From Lachnospiraceae bacterium (lineage in GTDB: Bacteria; Bacillota; Clostridia; Lachnospirales; Lachnospiraceae): a stretch of DNA of 64,000 nt. Both the position numbers and the translations under genes were made by a program. Positions 33,680-46,645 of the stretch are shown one piece after another. Positions within the stretch are counted from its first letter, which is position 1, and every line of letters begins with the position of its first letter. The notes below the pieces were generated by a model that saw nothing but the letters and a program-made list of their open reading frames with translations, was not told the origin of the DNA and did not search any database. The DNA lies in NCBI GenBank assembly GCA_910575255.1, contig CAJTEM010000009.1, positions 1-64,000 of the forward strand, read 5' to 3'.

Positions 33680-34573
33680 CTAACGGGCATCCGAGGATTC
33701 TTCTCCCTGATGCACCACCACCTGCCGGAAAGGAATCCGGATACCTTCCTCATCAAAACGCAGCTTGATTGTCTCAATGATGTCCCAACGGGCCGGCCAA
33801 TACTCATCTCTCAGCATCCAGCTTCGTATCCCGAGAATCACCGCGCTTTCTCCCAGCTCTTTTACAAAGACCCGGATTCCATCCTCCTTTATCACCTGAG
33901 GATGTTCCTCCAGTATGCTGCCAAGTATTTCCTTCGCCTTTTTCAGATCCGAAGAGTAATCAATCTGAACCTCCAGATCCAGCTGCCTCTTTTCCTGTGC
34001 AGTCACATTAACCACCGTGGCATTGGCAACCGTGCCGTTGGGTATGGTTACCTTCCGGTTATCCACAGTCGTAAGCACGGTATACACCAGACCGATATCC
34101 TGTACCGTCCCCTCCACATTACCGCAGACAATATAATCCTGGATGACAAACGGCCGCGTAAGCATAATCAGGATCCCTCCTGCCACATTTGACAGACTCT
34201 CCTTCAGCGACAGGCCGATCGCCACTCCTGCAGATCCCAGCAATGCTACAATAGATGCTGAAGGAACTCCGAACTTTTCCGCGGCGATAAAAACTACCAA
34301 TGCATACATACCAGCGTTCAACACAGAAAGAAGAAACTTCTTTGCGTTTTCTTCCATGTTCATCCGCTGAAATGTTTTTTTCAGTATTCCCTGAAGTCCA
34401 CGGACGACCCGAAACCCCACAAGCAGAATGATCCCGGCAAAAAAAAGCCGCCAGAAGAATCCCCTCAAACCAGGAGCCCAGCCCTCCAGAGTATCCAACA
34501 GCCAGCTTGGCTCCAGCCGGATCCCGGCCGGACGCGCATTCACTATTCCTGTTATCCTGTCCACATTTCCCAT
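33680..34573 (-). CDS. Small-conductance mechanosensitive channel (MscS family)
   Basis: A 297-residue membrane protein. Two or three N-terminal helices (FFWRLFFAGIILLVGFRVV; MYALVVFIAAEKFGV) lead to the pore helix ASIVALLGSAGVAIGLSLKESLSNVAGG, the classical Gly/Ala-rich MscS pore. The C-terminal cage follows (PFVIQDYI, VYTVLTTVDNRKVTIPNG). It would release solutes on hypo-osmotic shock. The gene stands alone. Confidence 0.9.
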   Translation of the reverse strand: MGNVDRITGIVNARPAGIRLEPSWLLDTLEGWAPGLRGFFWRLFFAGIILLVGFRVVRGLQGILKKTFQRMNMEENAKKFLLSVLNAGMYALVVFIAAEKFGVPSASIVALLGSAGVAIGLSLKESLSNVAGGILIMLTRPFVIQDYIVCGNVEGTVQDIGLVYTVLTTVDNRKVTIPNGTVANATVVNVTAQEKRQLDLEVQIDYSSDLKKAKEILGSILEEHPQVIKEDGIRVFVKELGESAVILGIRSWMLRDEYWPARWDIIETIKLRFDEEGIRIPFRQVVVHQGEESSDAR

Positions 34574-34641
34574 TCTCCTTTATTCCTCCCATCTCTTCCT
34601 GTCGCCACACTGCCTTTTTTCGTTTCCCCGGATTTTCTTAC

Positions 34642-34858
34642 CTGTTACTGTTCACAGGCAATGTCAGTTAGTTAAGCTGTTCCAAAAGGTACGCCAGGGA
34701 AACGGGGATAGCAGCCATCGGAAAGGGTCTGCTGCTTTTTCCGGTTTCGAGATCAAAAATTTCTGAAATTTCTGAATTTTGCTAAAAACGAAACGGAGTG
34801 TACTCCCTCCCTTCCTCTAAGACGTACCTTCCGGATTACAAACGCTTGCGTTTACCGT
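34642..34858. repeat. Half copy of palindromic family A, joined to a 37-bp repeat
   Basis: 34642-34797 matches the left half of the palindromes at 52.4 and 58.9 kb (TTACTGTTCACAGGCAATGT outer end, AAAAGGTACGCC, GGTCTGCTGCTTTTTCCGG, TTTCGAGATCAA, TTTTGCTAAAAACGAAAC). 34822-34858 is the 37-bp repeat shared with 28684-28720 and forms the 3' end of the AAA+ gene. Confidence 0.7.
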
Positions 34859-36418
34859 ACCCTCTGTGGAGCCACTCTTTTCCAGCTGCCTTTGAATCTC
34901 CCGTTCTTCCTGCGAGAACAGCAACTCCCTGTTGTACCGATAATACCGCTCACACTCATATTCCTGCAGAAACCTTATGCTATAAAATCCGGTATTCAGC
35001 TCTGTCACAAACAACACCATCTCCTGGCCTCTGGCAAATGCTGCTTCCATAAAATCAAAAGCATGCTCCAGCTTTTGTCCCGCCTCTGCAAACATCGCTT
35101 CATAGTCATCGCTTTCTTTGCCGAACAGCTCCTGCAGCCGCTTCCACATGGCCTCCGCGCACAAAAAATCCTCATTTTTCAGAGTCTGCAGCTTTCGTTC
35201 CAGCGCCTCAGTTGCCTCCCGGCAGACCGAAAGCTCTCTCCTGGAAAGCAAACCGTTTTCCTGCCTCTGCTCCCATTCCCTGCGAAAATCCTCCGTCATT
35301 CCGGAAAATGCACCGATCACCTGATCCTTTGGCTCCTCTCCTGGCCTTTTGGGCTCCAATCCTCCCTCACTCTCAAAGGCACCCTGGCTCTGCAATTCCC
35401 TCAGCTTTTTCCTCTGCAGCTCCAGCCGTTCCTCCGCCTGACAAATTCTTCTAAACTGCTCATTCAGTCCGGAAAACAGCAGGCCGATCACACTGACCCG
35501 TTCGTCAAAAGCCGCACGCTCAAGCTTTTCATACACCCCTGGCCTTATCTGTCCGTTTAGAATCCCCTCTACCTGATAGTCCTCCTGATACTTCCGGTAA
35601 AGCTCCAGATAGCTGGCAAAATCTCTGGCAATCTTCGGGAACTGGATATATTCTGACACAATCTCCCGGTCTGCCGCAAGACCTAACTGCCCATAGACTT
35701 CAATCAGCTGAGAAAGGTCCTCCCAACCCCGGGGAGTTGCAAACAATTTCCCGTCCACTGTCGTCTCAATCCGGCAGAAGTTCTGCTGCCGCACACTCAG
35801 ATAAGAACAGATCGCCGGATGGACTCCTGCCTGCAGGGCATATTCCTTCCAAACCTCAAAATCCGGTTCCACATCAATCCTGCGGATCCGATCCAGTGTC
35901 ACAATATCAAATTCCCGCACCGATTTGTTGTATTCCGGCGGATTCCCTGCTGCCACAATGATCCATCCCTCCGGGATTCGATGACTGCCAAAGCTTTTTC
36001 CCTGCAGAAACTGCAGCATCGTCGGCGCCAGAGTCTCCGAAACACAGTTGATCTCATCGATGAACAAAATCCCCTCCGACAGACCTGTCTTACTGATTTT
36101 ATCATAGACAGACGCCACAATCTCGCTCATCGTATATTCCGTGGCACTGTATTCCCTCCCGCCGAACATTTTCTGCTCAATAAGCGGCAGGCCGATAGCG
36201 CTCTGACGGGTATGATGCGTGATAGTATAGGCCACCAGCCCGATCTGGCATTCCTGAGATATCTGCTCCATGATCTGGGTCTTACCCACTCCGGGCGGCC
36301 CGATCAGGAGGATCGGCCGCTGACGGATCGCCGGCATTACATAATCCCCATAATCATCCTTCATCAGATAAGCCCGGATGCTGTCCTTAATTTCCTGTTT
36401 CGCTCGTTTGATGTTCAT
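34817..36418 (-). CDS. MoxR-type AAA+ ATPase
   Basis: A 533-residue protein. Walker A is GPPGVGKT (40-47), Walker B is ILFIDE (117-122), and a sensor region VAAGNPPEYN follows. MoxR ATPases act as chaperones that insert cofactors or remodel partner complexes with VWA proteins. The C-terminal half is long and coiled-coil-rich (QAEERLELQRKKLRELQ). The last 14 or so residues (GTVNASVCNPEGTS) come from an inserted repeat. It overlaps the stop of the VWA gene by 4 bases, so the two are translationally coupled. Confidence 0.85.
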   Translation of the reverse strand: MNIKRAKQEIKDSIRAYLMKDDYGDYVMPAIRQRPILLIGPPGVGKTQIMEQISQECQIGLVAYTITHHTRQSAIGLPLIEQKMFGGREYSATEYTMSEIVASVYDKISKTGLSEGILFIDEINCVSETLAPTMLQFLQGKSFGSHRIPEGWIIVAAGNPPEYNKSVREFDIVTLDRIRRIDVEPDFEVWKEYALQAGVHPAICSYLSVRQQNFCRIETTVDGKLFATPRGWEDLSQLIEVYGQLGLAADREIVSEYIQFPKIARDFASYLELYRKYQEDYQVEGILNGQIRPGVYEKLERAAFDERVSVIGLLFSGLNEQFRRICQAEERLELQRKKLRELQSQGAFESEGGLEPKRPGEEPKDQVIGAFSGMTEDFRREWEQRQENGLLSRRELSVCREATEALERKLQTLKNEDFLCAEAMWKRLQELFGKESDDYEAMFAEAGQKLEHAFDFMEAAFARGQEMVLFVTELNTGFYSIRFLQEYECERYYRYNRELLFSQEEREIQRQLEKSGSTEGTVNASVCNPEGTS

Positions 36419-37851
36419 AACTTCTTGTCTCCTGCCTTTTCTTTTGCTGCTGTCGCGGCTGATTTCCCATGCTTTTCTTTTGTCGCTGCCTCGGCTGGTT
36501 TCCCATATGCTTCCTTTGCGGATTCCGGCGCGGATCCCGTCAGCTGTCCTGGCTCCAGTATCAGCTTCATTGCCCAGGGCGGCACGGAAATGTCGGTATA
36601 CTGATCCTTCACAAAGATAAATACGGTGTCATACACCGGCTTTTTCACCGGATAAATCCCCTCGCCGTCTGTAAAATACAAAAGCCCCCGCAATCGGTGA
36701 AACATCCCCTGCCGAACCATACGGTTCACATACTCAAAGGCCGGTCTGAAGTCCGTCCCTCCCTGGCCGATTATCACAAAGTTCTCCATATATGCCTTCA
36801 TCTCCTCCTGGCTGGCAATCCGGCAATCCTGCCGGATCTGCTCATCACACTGAAGGATATGAATATTGGTCTTTTTAAAATAACTGTCCGTCTCACACAG
36901 CACATCATAGGTTTCCTCCAAAAACCGCCGGACCAGCTCTCCCGAACAGGACATGGAGGTATCAATCACAATCACAAAGTCTTCAATCCGGCTGATCTCT
37001 TTCGATTCCAGCGGCTCCACCAACGGCATATTGCCGTACAGTGATATGCCATAGCTGTAGAACCCATAATCAAAGGAATCCGGATCCACCTGCATCTCTT
37101 CCTTCCACACAGAAAATTTCCTCAGAAACTGCCGGTAATCATAGCGTTCCCTGTTCTCCACCTGCACATGCTCCAAAAGGCTTTTCGAATCTTCATTCTG
37201 CTGGTTACCTATGGTCTCCATCTCTGTCTGCATCCGTTCCCGGTTCCGGCTCCACTGATTCTGCCTGGTGATACAGCGCTTCGGATCCTCATCCGGCAGC
37301 TCCCAGTACTGATGGCTGTCCACAGTAAACTCTGCTTCCAGCCGTTCTTTCTGCTCAGAAGACAGCTCCGTCTCCTGAAGGATGTGAAAGACACCCTCAG
37401 CATTCATCACCGACAGCTGCTTTTTCATCCTCCCATACCAGTCCTGCCGGTATAGAGATAACGGATGATGGATACAGCGCAGATACAATCCGTCAATCAC
37501 AGACTCCACCGCAATATCACATGCCAGATTCCAGTCCCTCATCTCCCTCCTGCCCCGGGTATCCGGATGGCAGAACAGGCAATGCAGCACCATATGCAGA
37601 TAACTGCGGTTTACCAATACCCGTCCTCTCTGAAAAAGCCTGGCAAGAGCCTCCGGACGATAATAGATGACAAAGCCATCCGTCCCCACTCCCTGGCAAT
37701 CCGGCGCTGCCTCATAGCCCAGACTGCTCAATGCCACATCCAGATACAGCATGTTCATATACAGTTCATTTCTGGCATTGGAAAGAATCCTTGTACACAG
37801 CTCCACCATATTCAGCTCTTCCAGCTGACGGTGCCTTGTCGGATCGATCAC
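36415..37851 (-). CDS. VWA-like / DUF2201 metallopeptidase-like protein
   Basis: A 478-residue protein. The N-terminal domain contains HMVLHCLFCHP (H86, H90, H95), the putative metal site of DUF2201. A VWA-like domain starts near residue 290 with VIVIDTSMSCSGE, which carries the MIDAS motif DxSxS (297-301), and continues with VIIGQGGTDFRPAFEYV. The C-terminus is a Lys/Ala/Glu-rich tail. With the MoxR ATPase it makes the common MoxR-VWA pair, thought to remodel a target protein; the target is unknown. Confidence 0.8.
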   Translation of the reverse strand: MIDPTRHRQLEELNMVELCTRILSNARNELYMNMLYLDVALSSLGYEAAPDCQGVGTDGFVIYYRPEALARLFQRGRVLVNRSYLHMVLHCLFCHPDTRGRREMRDWNLACDIAVESVIDGLYLRCIHHPLSLYRQDWYGRMKKQLSVMNAEGVFHILQETELSSEQKERLEAEFTVDSHQYWELPDEDPKRCITRQNQWSRNRERMQTEMETIGNQQNEDSKSLLEHVQVENRERYDYRQFLRKFSVWKEEMQVDPDSFDYGFYSYGISLYGNMPLVEPLESKEISRIEDFVIVIDTSMSCSGELVRRFLEETYDVLCETDSYFKKTNIHILQCDEQIRQDCRIASQEEMKAYMENFVIIGQGGTDFRPAFEYVNRMVRQGMFHRLRGLLYFTDGEGIYPVKKPVYDTVFIFVKDQYTDISVPPWAMKLILEPGQLTGSAPESAKEAYGKPAEAATKEKHGKSAATAAKEKAGDKKL

Positions 37852-37863
37852 TGCTTCACCTCC

Positions 37864-38814
37864 TCATAATTCAAAGCGTCGTCTTTTGGGAGTGGAACTC
37901 TGATGCTGAAAATTCATCAGCCAGGCTACCGCCTCCGTATCTCCTGCCTGCTGCGCCATCCGGGCCAGCTTCCGCAGCTTATCCTCCTGCTCTGCATTCT
38001 CAGAAGAATTTTCCTCTTTACTTCTCCCACCCTTCAGAACCTCCTGCACCAGCCAGGGAATTCCTCCCGGATCCACAAGGCTTCCTTCCCTCCCTGCAAG
38101 GCTATCTGCCTCAAGCATCAGCCGGGCTGCCGTCTGCCAGTGCTCTGCCACATATTCCCGGTACATCCTTTCATTCTTCTCAGTCAGGCCATAGGGATAT
38201 CGCAGCCGCCCAATAGCCAGCTCCGCCACCAATGCCTCCGGCTCCTGAACCTTTGCATGGCAAAACAGCTCATCATAGCTCTGATATGGAAACTGCGTTC
38301 CCGAAAAACAGTAACGATACCGGTGTCCGCAGCCATGAGTTTCAATATACAGAATCCGGGCTGGTGTATTTTCCACAGATTCCTCAAAATATTCCGGAAA
38401 GATCAGCCGGGCCTCCCTCCCACTCCCCGCCAGATGGATCCGCACCCGCAAGGTCTGCCGCAGCTCAGACAGCAAATCCTTCAGGCATGATTTCTCCCCC
38501 TCAAAAAGAGTAAAATCCAAAAGCTCCACACCACCCGCCCCCGCGAACAAGCCTGCTCCCAGATCCAGGATCCTGCTGCCGCAAAAAATCCGCCGCAATT
38601 GCCCGCAATTATAAAATGCGTAAGCGCCGATCTTCTTAAGCCGCACTGGCAGATGCAGCTCCTCTACATCGCTTCCGGCCAGTGCATACGCTCCCAGGCT
38701 GGTCACCGGATATCCGCCGATATTTTCCGGAATCACTGTCAATGTCTTCGGTCTCCTCACCTTATCAATCCTTGCCGTACCCTTTTCTATCGTATATACA
38801 AATTCTTCATCCAT
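37864..38814 (-). CDS. Leucine-rich-repeat (BspA-type) protein of the MoxR-VWA operon
   Basis: A 316-residue cytoplasmic protein. Residues 25-110 hold BspA-like LRRs (VTSLGAYALAGSDVEELHLP, then LKKIGAYAFYNCGQLRRIF). The rest is a unique domain with ILYIETHGCGHRYRYCF and a Glu/Ser-rich stretch near the end. There is no signal peptide, unlike secreted BspA proteins. It ends 12 bases before the VWA gene start and is the first gene of the three-gene unit, suggesting it is a substrate adaptor. Confidence 0.7.
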   Translation of the reverse strand: MDEEFVYTIEKGTARIDKVRRPKTLTVIPENIGGYPVTSLGAYALAGSDVEELHLPVRLKKIGAYAFYNCGQLRRIFCGSRILDLGAGLFAGAGGVELLDFTLFEGEKSCLKDLLSELRQTLRVRIHLAGSGREARLIFPEYFEESVENTPARILYIETHGCGHRYRYCFSGTQFPYQSYDELFCHAKVQEPEALVAELAIGRLRYPYGLTEKNERMYREYVAEHWQTAARLMLEADSLAGREGSLVDPGGIPWLVQEVLKGGRSKEENSSENAEQEDKLRKLARMAQQAGDTEAVAWLMNFQHQSSTPKRRRFEL

Positions 38815-38949
38815 TTCTCAGTCTCCCATCTTCCCCTATTATATATCATTTTCCGATTTTATAAATCAAAAATTACTGCAATTCCAGTTTTACCTTTTCA
38901 AAACTGATTTTCCGATGTAAAATAGAAAAAAGTTTTCTGAGGTGAAAAA

Positions 38950-39828
38950 ATGTCTCTTATCAATGATCTGAAAAACGCATCGCAGCTTACCGAACGGGAG
39001 AACGATATCCGCTCTTATATTCTCAGCCATCCGGAATATATTGTCAATATGTCCTGTCAGAGTGTCGGAAAGGCCACCTTCACCAGCGCCTCCTCCGTCA
39101 CCCGTTTTTGCCAAAAATTCGGATGCAAGGGCTACCCGGATTTTAAGGTGCGCTTCTTAAGTGACATAAAGAGCGGGAAGCTTTTGGATGATCCTGCTTC
39201 CGTCCAGCTATCCGAACGTGAAAACATGGTAACACTCCTGAAAAAAGTCAGCGAGGTACAAGCTCAGGCTCTGGATGCAACCCAAAAGGCCCTCTCTCTG
39301 TCCCGGCTGCTGCGAATCCGTCAGCTTTTGCTGGAACATCCCTGTATTGATTTCTATGCCTATGACACCAACATTCACCTGGCCCGCTACGCCGTCAGCC
39401 AGTTTTTCCATGCCGGGAAAATCGCTGCCGTCTACTCAGAGACAGATATTCAGGTTCTGAATACACTCATTGCATCAGAGGGGCATCTGGCTGTCCTCAT
39501 CAGTCACACGGGCGAAAATTTCAAGCTGATCGAATTGACCCGCCTGCTGCGCCGGAGCGGAACAAAGACCATCATCATTACCTCCGGAAAAGAAACCACG
39601 CTGGGAAAAATGGCTGATGAGTTTTTATACGCCCCACGCCCTGCTACCATTGGCGAGGTGGAAACCGACAAATTATCCATTCCCACCTTTTTCACTGCCG
39701 CCAAATACCTGCTGGATCTGTTGTTCTCTATCGCATTCAGCGCTCAGTATACGGAAAATATGTCCCTGAATCATCGTTACGACACCATTGGTGCTGCTAC
39801 CTTCTGGGAATTGAACGAGTCTGGCTAG
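38950..39828 (+). CDS. RpiR-family regulator
   Basis: A 292-residue regulator. The N-terminal helix-turn-helix (LTERENDIRSYIL, then FTSASSVTRFCQKFGCKGYPDFKVR) is followed by an SIS sugar-phosphate domain (about 125-250; LAVLISHTGENFKLIEL). It precedes the PTS and 6-phospho-beta-glucosidase genes on the same strand and probably senses their phosphorylated substrate. GAGGTG lies upstream of the start. Confidence 0.85.
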   Translation: MSLINDLKNASQLTERENDIRSYILSHPEYIVNMSCQSVGKATFTSASSVTRFCQKFGCKGYPDFKVRFLSDIKSGKLLDDPASVQLSERENMVTLLKKVSEVQAQALDATQKALSLSRLLRIRQLLLEHPCIDFYAYDTNIHLARYAVSQFFHAGKIAAVYSETDIQVLNTLIASEGHLAVLISHTGENFKLIELTRLLRRSGTKTIIITSGKETTLGKMADEFLYAPRPATIGEVETDKLSIPTFFTAAKYLLDLLFSIAFSAQYTENMSLNHRYDTIGAATFWELNESG

Positions 39829-39997
39829 GAATGAAAGAGTTTTTCATCCAAACCGCAAAAAAACAGACTTTTTTTGCAAAGCGCCACCAACCGCGCCTCC
39901 ACCTCTTGCGGCAGGCTGCTTTATCGTGTAAGATAACACCAACAAAGCGGCAGCCGCATTACTCCCGACGGGGAGCCCACAGATTGGAGGAAAAAAT

Positions 39998-44113
<4,116 letters not shown>

Positions 44114-44190
44114 TACCATCTCTCCTTTTCTTAATTGATAAAATCTTGTGACCGCAATCCCATAAGCTTCCGTTGACGGATTGTTCCTGT

Positions 44191-45474
44191 TCACACCAGC
44201 AAATCCGGGATAAAGGTTACCAATGCCGGGCAATAAGTCAGCAGCATCAAAAACACAAACAGCATCACCAGCATGGGAAATATTTCTTTTATAATATCCC
44301 CTACCTTAACCCCTGAAACAGCCGAAGTTACAAACAATAATTGCCCATAAGGCGGCGAAATCATGCCAATCATCATGTTTACACAAAAGATAACTCCGAA
44401 ATGAACCAGATCAATATGAAATGCCTGCACCAGGGGCAATATGATGGGAATAAATACCAGGGTAATGGTATTGGTTTCCAAAAACATACCCATAAAGATA
44501 AACAACAAATTGACCAACAGTAAAAACACATATTTGTTGGATGCCAGATTCAGCACCAGGGAACCAAACAATGCCGGTATTTTCTCACGGCCGGAAATAT
44601 ACTGGATCGCGGAAGCACATCCAATGGTAATTGCCACCATTCCGATTCCCTGAATCGTATCCTTTAATACCTGGAACAATGCTTTCGGGGAAATCGCCCG
44701 GTATACCAAAGCCGATACCACTAACGCATAGACCCCTGCCAATGCCCCCGCCTCTGTAGGAGTAACCACACCTGTATAAATGCAAGCCAGCAGGATAACC
44801 GGAGTCATCAATGCCGGAACTGCCTGAATGGTAAATCTGAGAAAAACACGGATCGCATACGTCGTGCCATAAGGAAGCTTTTTCTTTTTTGATACCAGAG
44901 CAATATAAAGACACAGCGCACCAGCCATTCCCATCGCCGGAATCATCCCTCCCATAAACAGCTTCCCTACCTGTGCCCCTGTCAGTGAGGAATATAACAG
45001 CATAATAATACTTGGCGGGAATATGGGGCTCAAGGTTGCCGAAGCTGCGGTAACTGCACAGGAAAATGCCGGATCATATCCTTTTTTTCTCATTTCGGCA
45101 ATTTCCATATTGCCAAGGCCAGAGGCGTCAGCGGATGCAGAACCTGACATTCCGGCAAATATCAAAGAGGCTAAAACATTCACATGTGCCAGTCCCCCGC
45201 GGAAACGCCCAACAATGCCATCTGTAAAATCAAATATCTTTTCCGTGATCCTTCCGCTGTTCATTACATTGGCTGTAAACAAAAACAGGGGAACTGCAAT
45301 TAAAATATAGTTTGAGTAATAAAGATTCAACACCCCGGTTGCAATGATCTTCAAATTTCCGCCGGTAATCATCATATAGATGACTCCCATGGACAGCATG
45401 CCGATCCCGACAGGTAAACGGAATACCAGAATCACTGCCAACATAATGAAGAAAATAATCACACCAACATTCAC
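44191..45474 (-). CDS. TRAP transporter large permease (DctM)
   Basis: A 427-residue membrane protein with a GTG start at 45474, chosen because GGGGGAG precedes it and the length then equals the family norm. A longer frame upstream is non-homologous. Marks are AGMSGSASADASGLGNMEIAEM, FPPSIIMLLY and GMISPPYGQLLFV. DctM is the channel half of TRAP importers for organic acids. Its start overlaps the stop of the DctQ gene by 4 bases. Confidence 0.85.
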   Translation of the reverse strand: MNVGVIIFFIMLAVILVFRLPVGIGMLSMGVIYMMITGGNLKIIATGVLNLYYSNYILIAVPLFLFTANVMNSGRITEKIFDFTDGIVGRFRGGLAHVNVLASLIFAGMSGSASADASGLGNMEIAEMRKKGYDPAFSCAVTAASATLSPIFPPSIIMLLYSSLTGAQVGKLFMGGMIPAMGMAGALCLYIALVSKKKKLPYGTTYAIRVFLRFTIQAVPALMTPVILLACIYTGVVTPTEAGALAGVYALVVSALVYRAISPKALFQVLKDTIQGIGMVAITIGCASAIQYISGREKIPALFGSLVLNLASNKYVFLLLVNLLFIFMGMFLETNTITLVFIPIILPLVQAFHIDLVHFGVIFCVNMMIGMISPPYGQLLFVTSAVSGVKVGDIIKEIFPMLVMLFVFLMLLTYCPALVTFIPDLLV

Positions 45475-45965
45475 CTGGCTCCCCCCTTTTCCTTCCCACC
45501 TGCCAGAAGCAAGATATCCTTTATCAGATCCCGCAGGGCATAAAGCATCACACTGCCGATGAACCATAAAATCGGAGCATAATAAAAGCTTAAAGGCAGC
45601 TGTAAAGCCGGACTGATTGTTTTCAGATGAACAATATACCGGTACGTAGGTCCCAGAAGACAGGCAAAGGGAACCACAATGAGCAGATTCGATATCACCC
45701 GCATCAGGCACTGGATCCGGGGATTCATCATATCATAAACAATACTGAATCTTACATGCTTGTCTTTGCGCATCACATAAGACGCGGCCAGCAAAACAGT
45801 CCAGATATAACACCCCAGCTCCACATCCGTTGCCCAGCCACAGGGCCTTCCCAGAATGTATCTGGAAAATACAGACCAGGCAAAGGTTAAAAACAGAATG
45901 CCAAACGCTGTCAGCGGAAGGTAAAGTTCAACCAGATCCAGGAAAAAAACAACTGCTTTTTTCAA
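45471..45965 (-). CDS. TRAP transporter small permease (DctQ)
   Basis: A 164-residue protein with four predicted helices. The start is a TTG at 45965 (AAGGAGGG about 6 bases upstream) overlapping the stop of the truncated DctP. The marks FAWSVFSRYILGRPCGWATDVELGCYIWTVLL and KDKHVRFSIVYDMM (about residues 33-80) are typical of DctQ. It bridges DctM and the binding protein, but the binding protein gene is broken. Confidence 0.75.
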   Translation of the reverse strand: MKKAVVFFLDLVELYLPLTAFGILFLTFAWSVFSRYILGRPCGWATDVELGCYIWTVLLAASYVMRKDKHVRFSIVYDMMNPRIQCLMRVISNLLIVVPFACLLGPTYRYIVHLKTISPALQLPLSFYYAPILWFIGSVMLYALRDLIKDILLLAGGKEKGGAR

Positions 45966-46305
45966 CGAATTCCCTCCTTGATTTGTCTGTAAAGCTCCAT
46001 ATCCCAATACTGTGCATCCTCGCTGTTCAGATAATATTCCTGCGCATATTCGCGGAATGCGGTCAGATCCGGCTCCTGAATCGTAATTTTGTATTTTTCT
46101 TCGCATTCCTTTAATATCTCAGATTCCTTTTCCAGAATTTCCGAATCGTTTTTATCAATGGCATCTGTAATAATCTCTGTCAGTGTCTCCTTCTGCTTCT
46201 CACTTAACGAGTCCCACACCTCTCCGGCCACGCATACCAGATTGAAGGTATATTGATGCTCCGTCTTCACAATTGTTTTGGTTACCTCCTGAAAGGAGTT
46301 GGAAT
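45962..46305 (-). pseudogene. C-terminal remnant of TRAP solute-binding protein (DctP)
   Basis: About 110 residues remain (FQEVTKTIVKTEHQYTFNLV, then EVWDSLSEKQKETLTEIITD, ending YRQIKEGIR), matching the C-terminus of DctP proteins. The signal peptide and first two thirds are absent. Upstream sequence in another frame belongs to a KDPG aldolase, so an internal deletion joined the two genes. Confidence 0.7.
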
Positions 46306-46436
46306 ATTTCAAAAAAACGTATCCCCCCTTCCGCCAACGCCCTTGCCACAGGCCCTGCTTCTGTTTTGGGCACTCCCCGGAATATGGCAATCAGCTTGCT
46401 GTCCCATAACTGTATAAGTGCATTTTTAGTATCCAT
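46305..46436 (-). pseudogene. N-terminal remnant of KDPG/KHG aldolase
   Basis: From the ATG at 46436 (AGGAGAAG upstream) the frame reads MDTKNALIQLWDSKLIAIFR, then PVARALAEGGIRFFEI, the exact opening of bifunctional KDPG/KHG aldolases. After FFEI the frame enters DctP sequence out of frame and stops at 46200. The Lys catalytic residue and most of the barrel are lost. Confidence 0.7.
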
Positions 46437-46542
46437 CTTCTCCTCCATTTTTCTCTGTCTCTGGCCATCTAAGAGCAAAAAATAATCCCGGGAAAGCAAA
46501 TTATACAAGTTTTATGTGATTTTCTCAAAATTTATATTCAAC

Positions 46543-46571
46543 TTGTCTTATTTACTTGCATATATTATACT
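46543..46571 (+). promoter_or_regulatory. Promoter of the LysR gene
   Basis: TTGTCT (46543-46548) and TATACT (46566-46571) are 17 bases apart in the gap between the divergent LysR and aldolase/TRAP genes. Confidence 0.55.
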
Positions 46572-46645
46572 AACTATATATCAAAATTACCAACACAAAA
46601 AATTAAACGATTTGATTAGAAAAACTGATCGGTAAAGGAGTCAGG

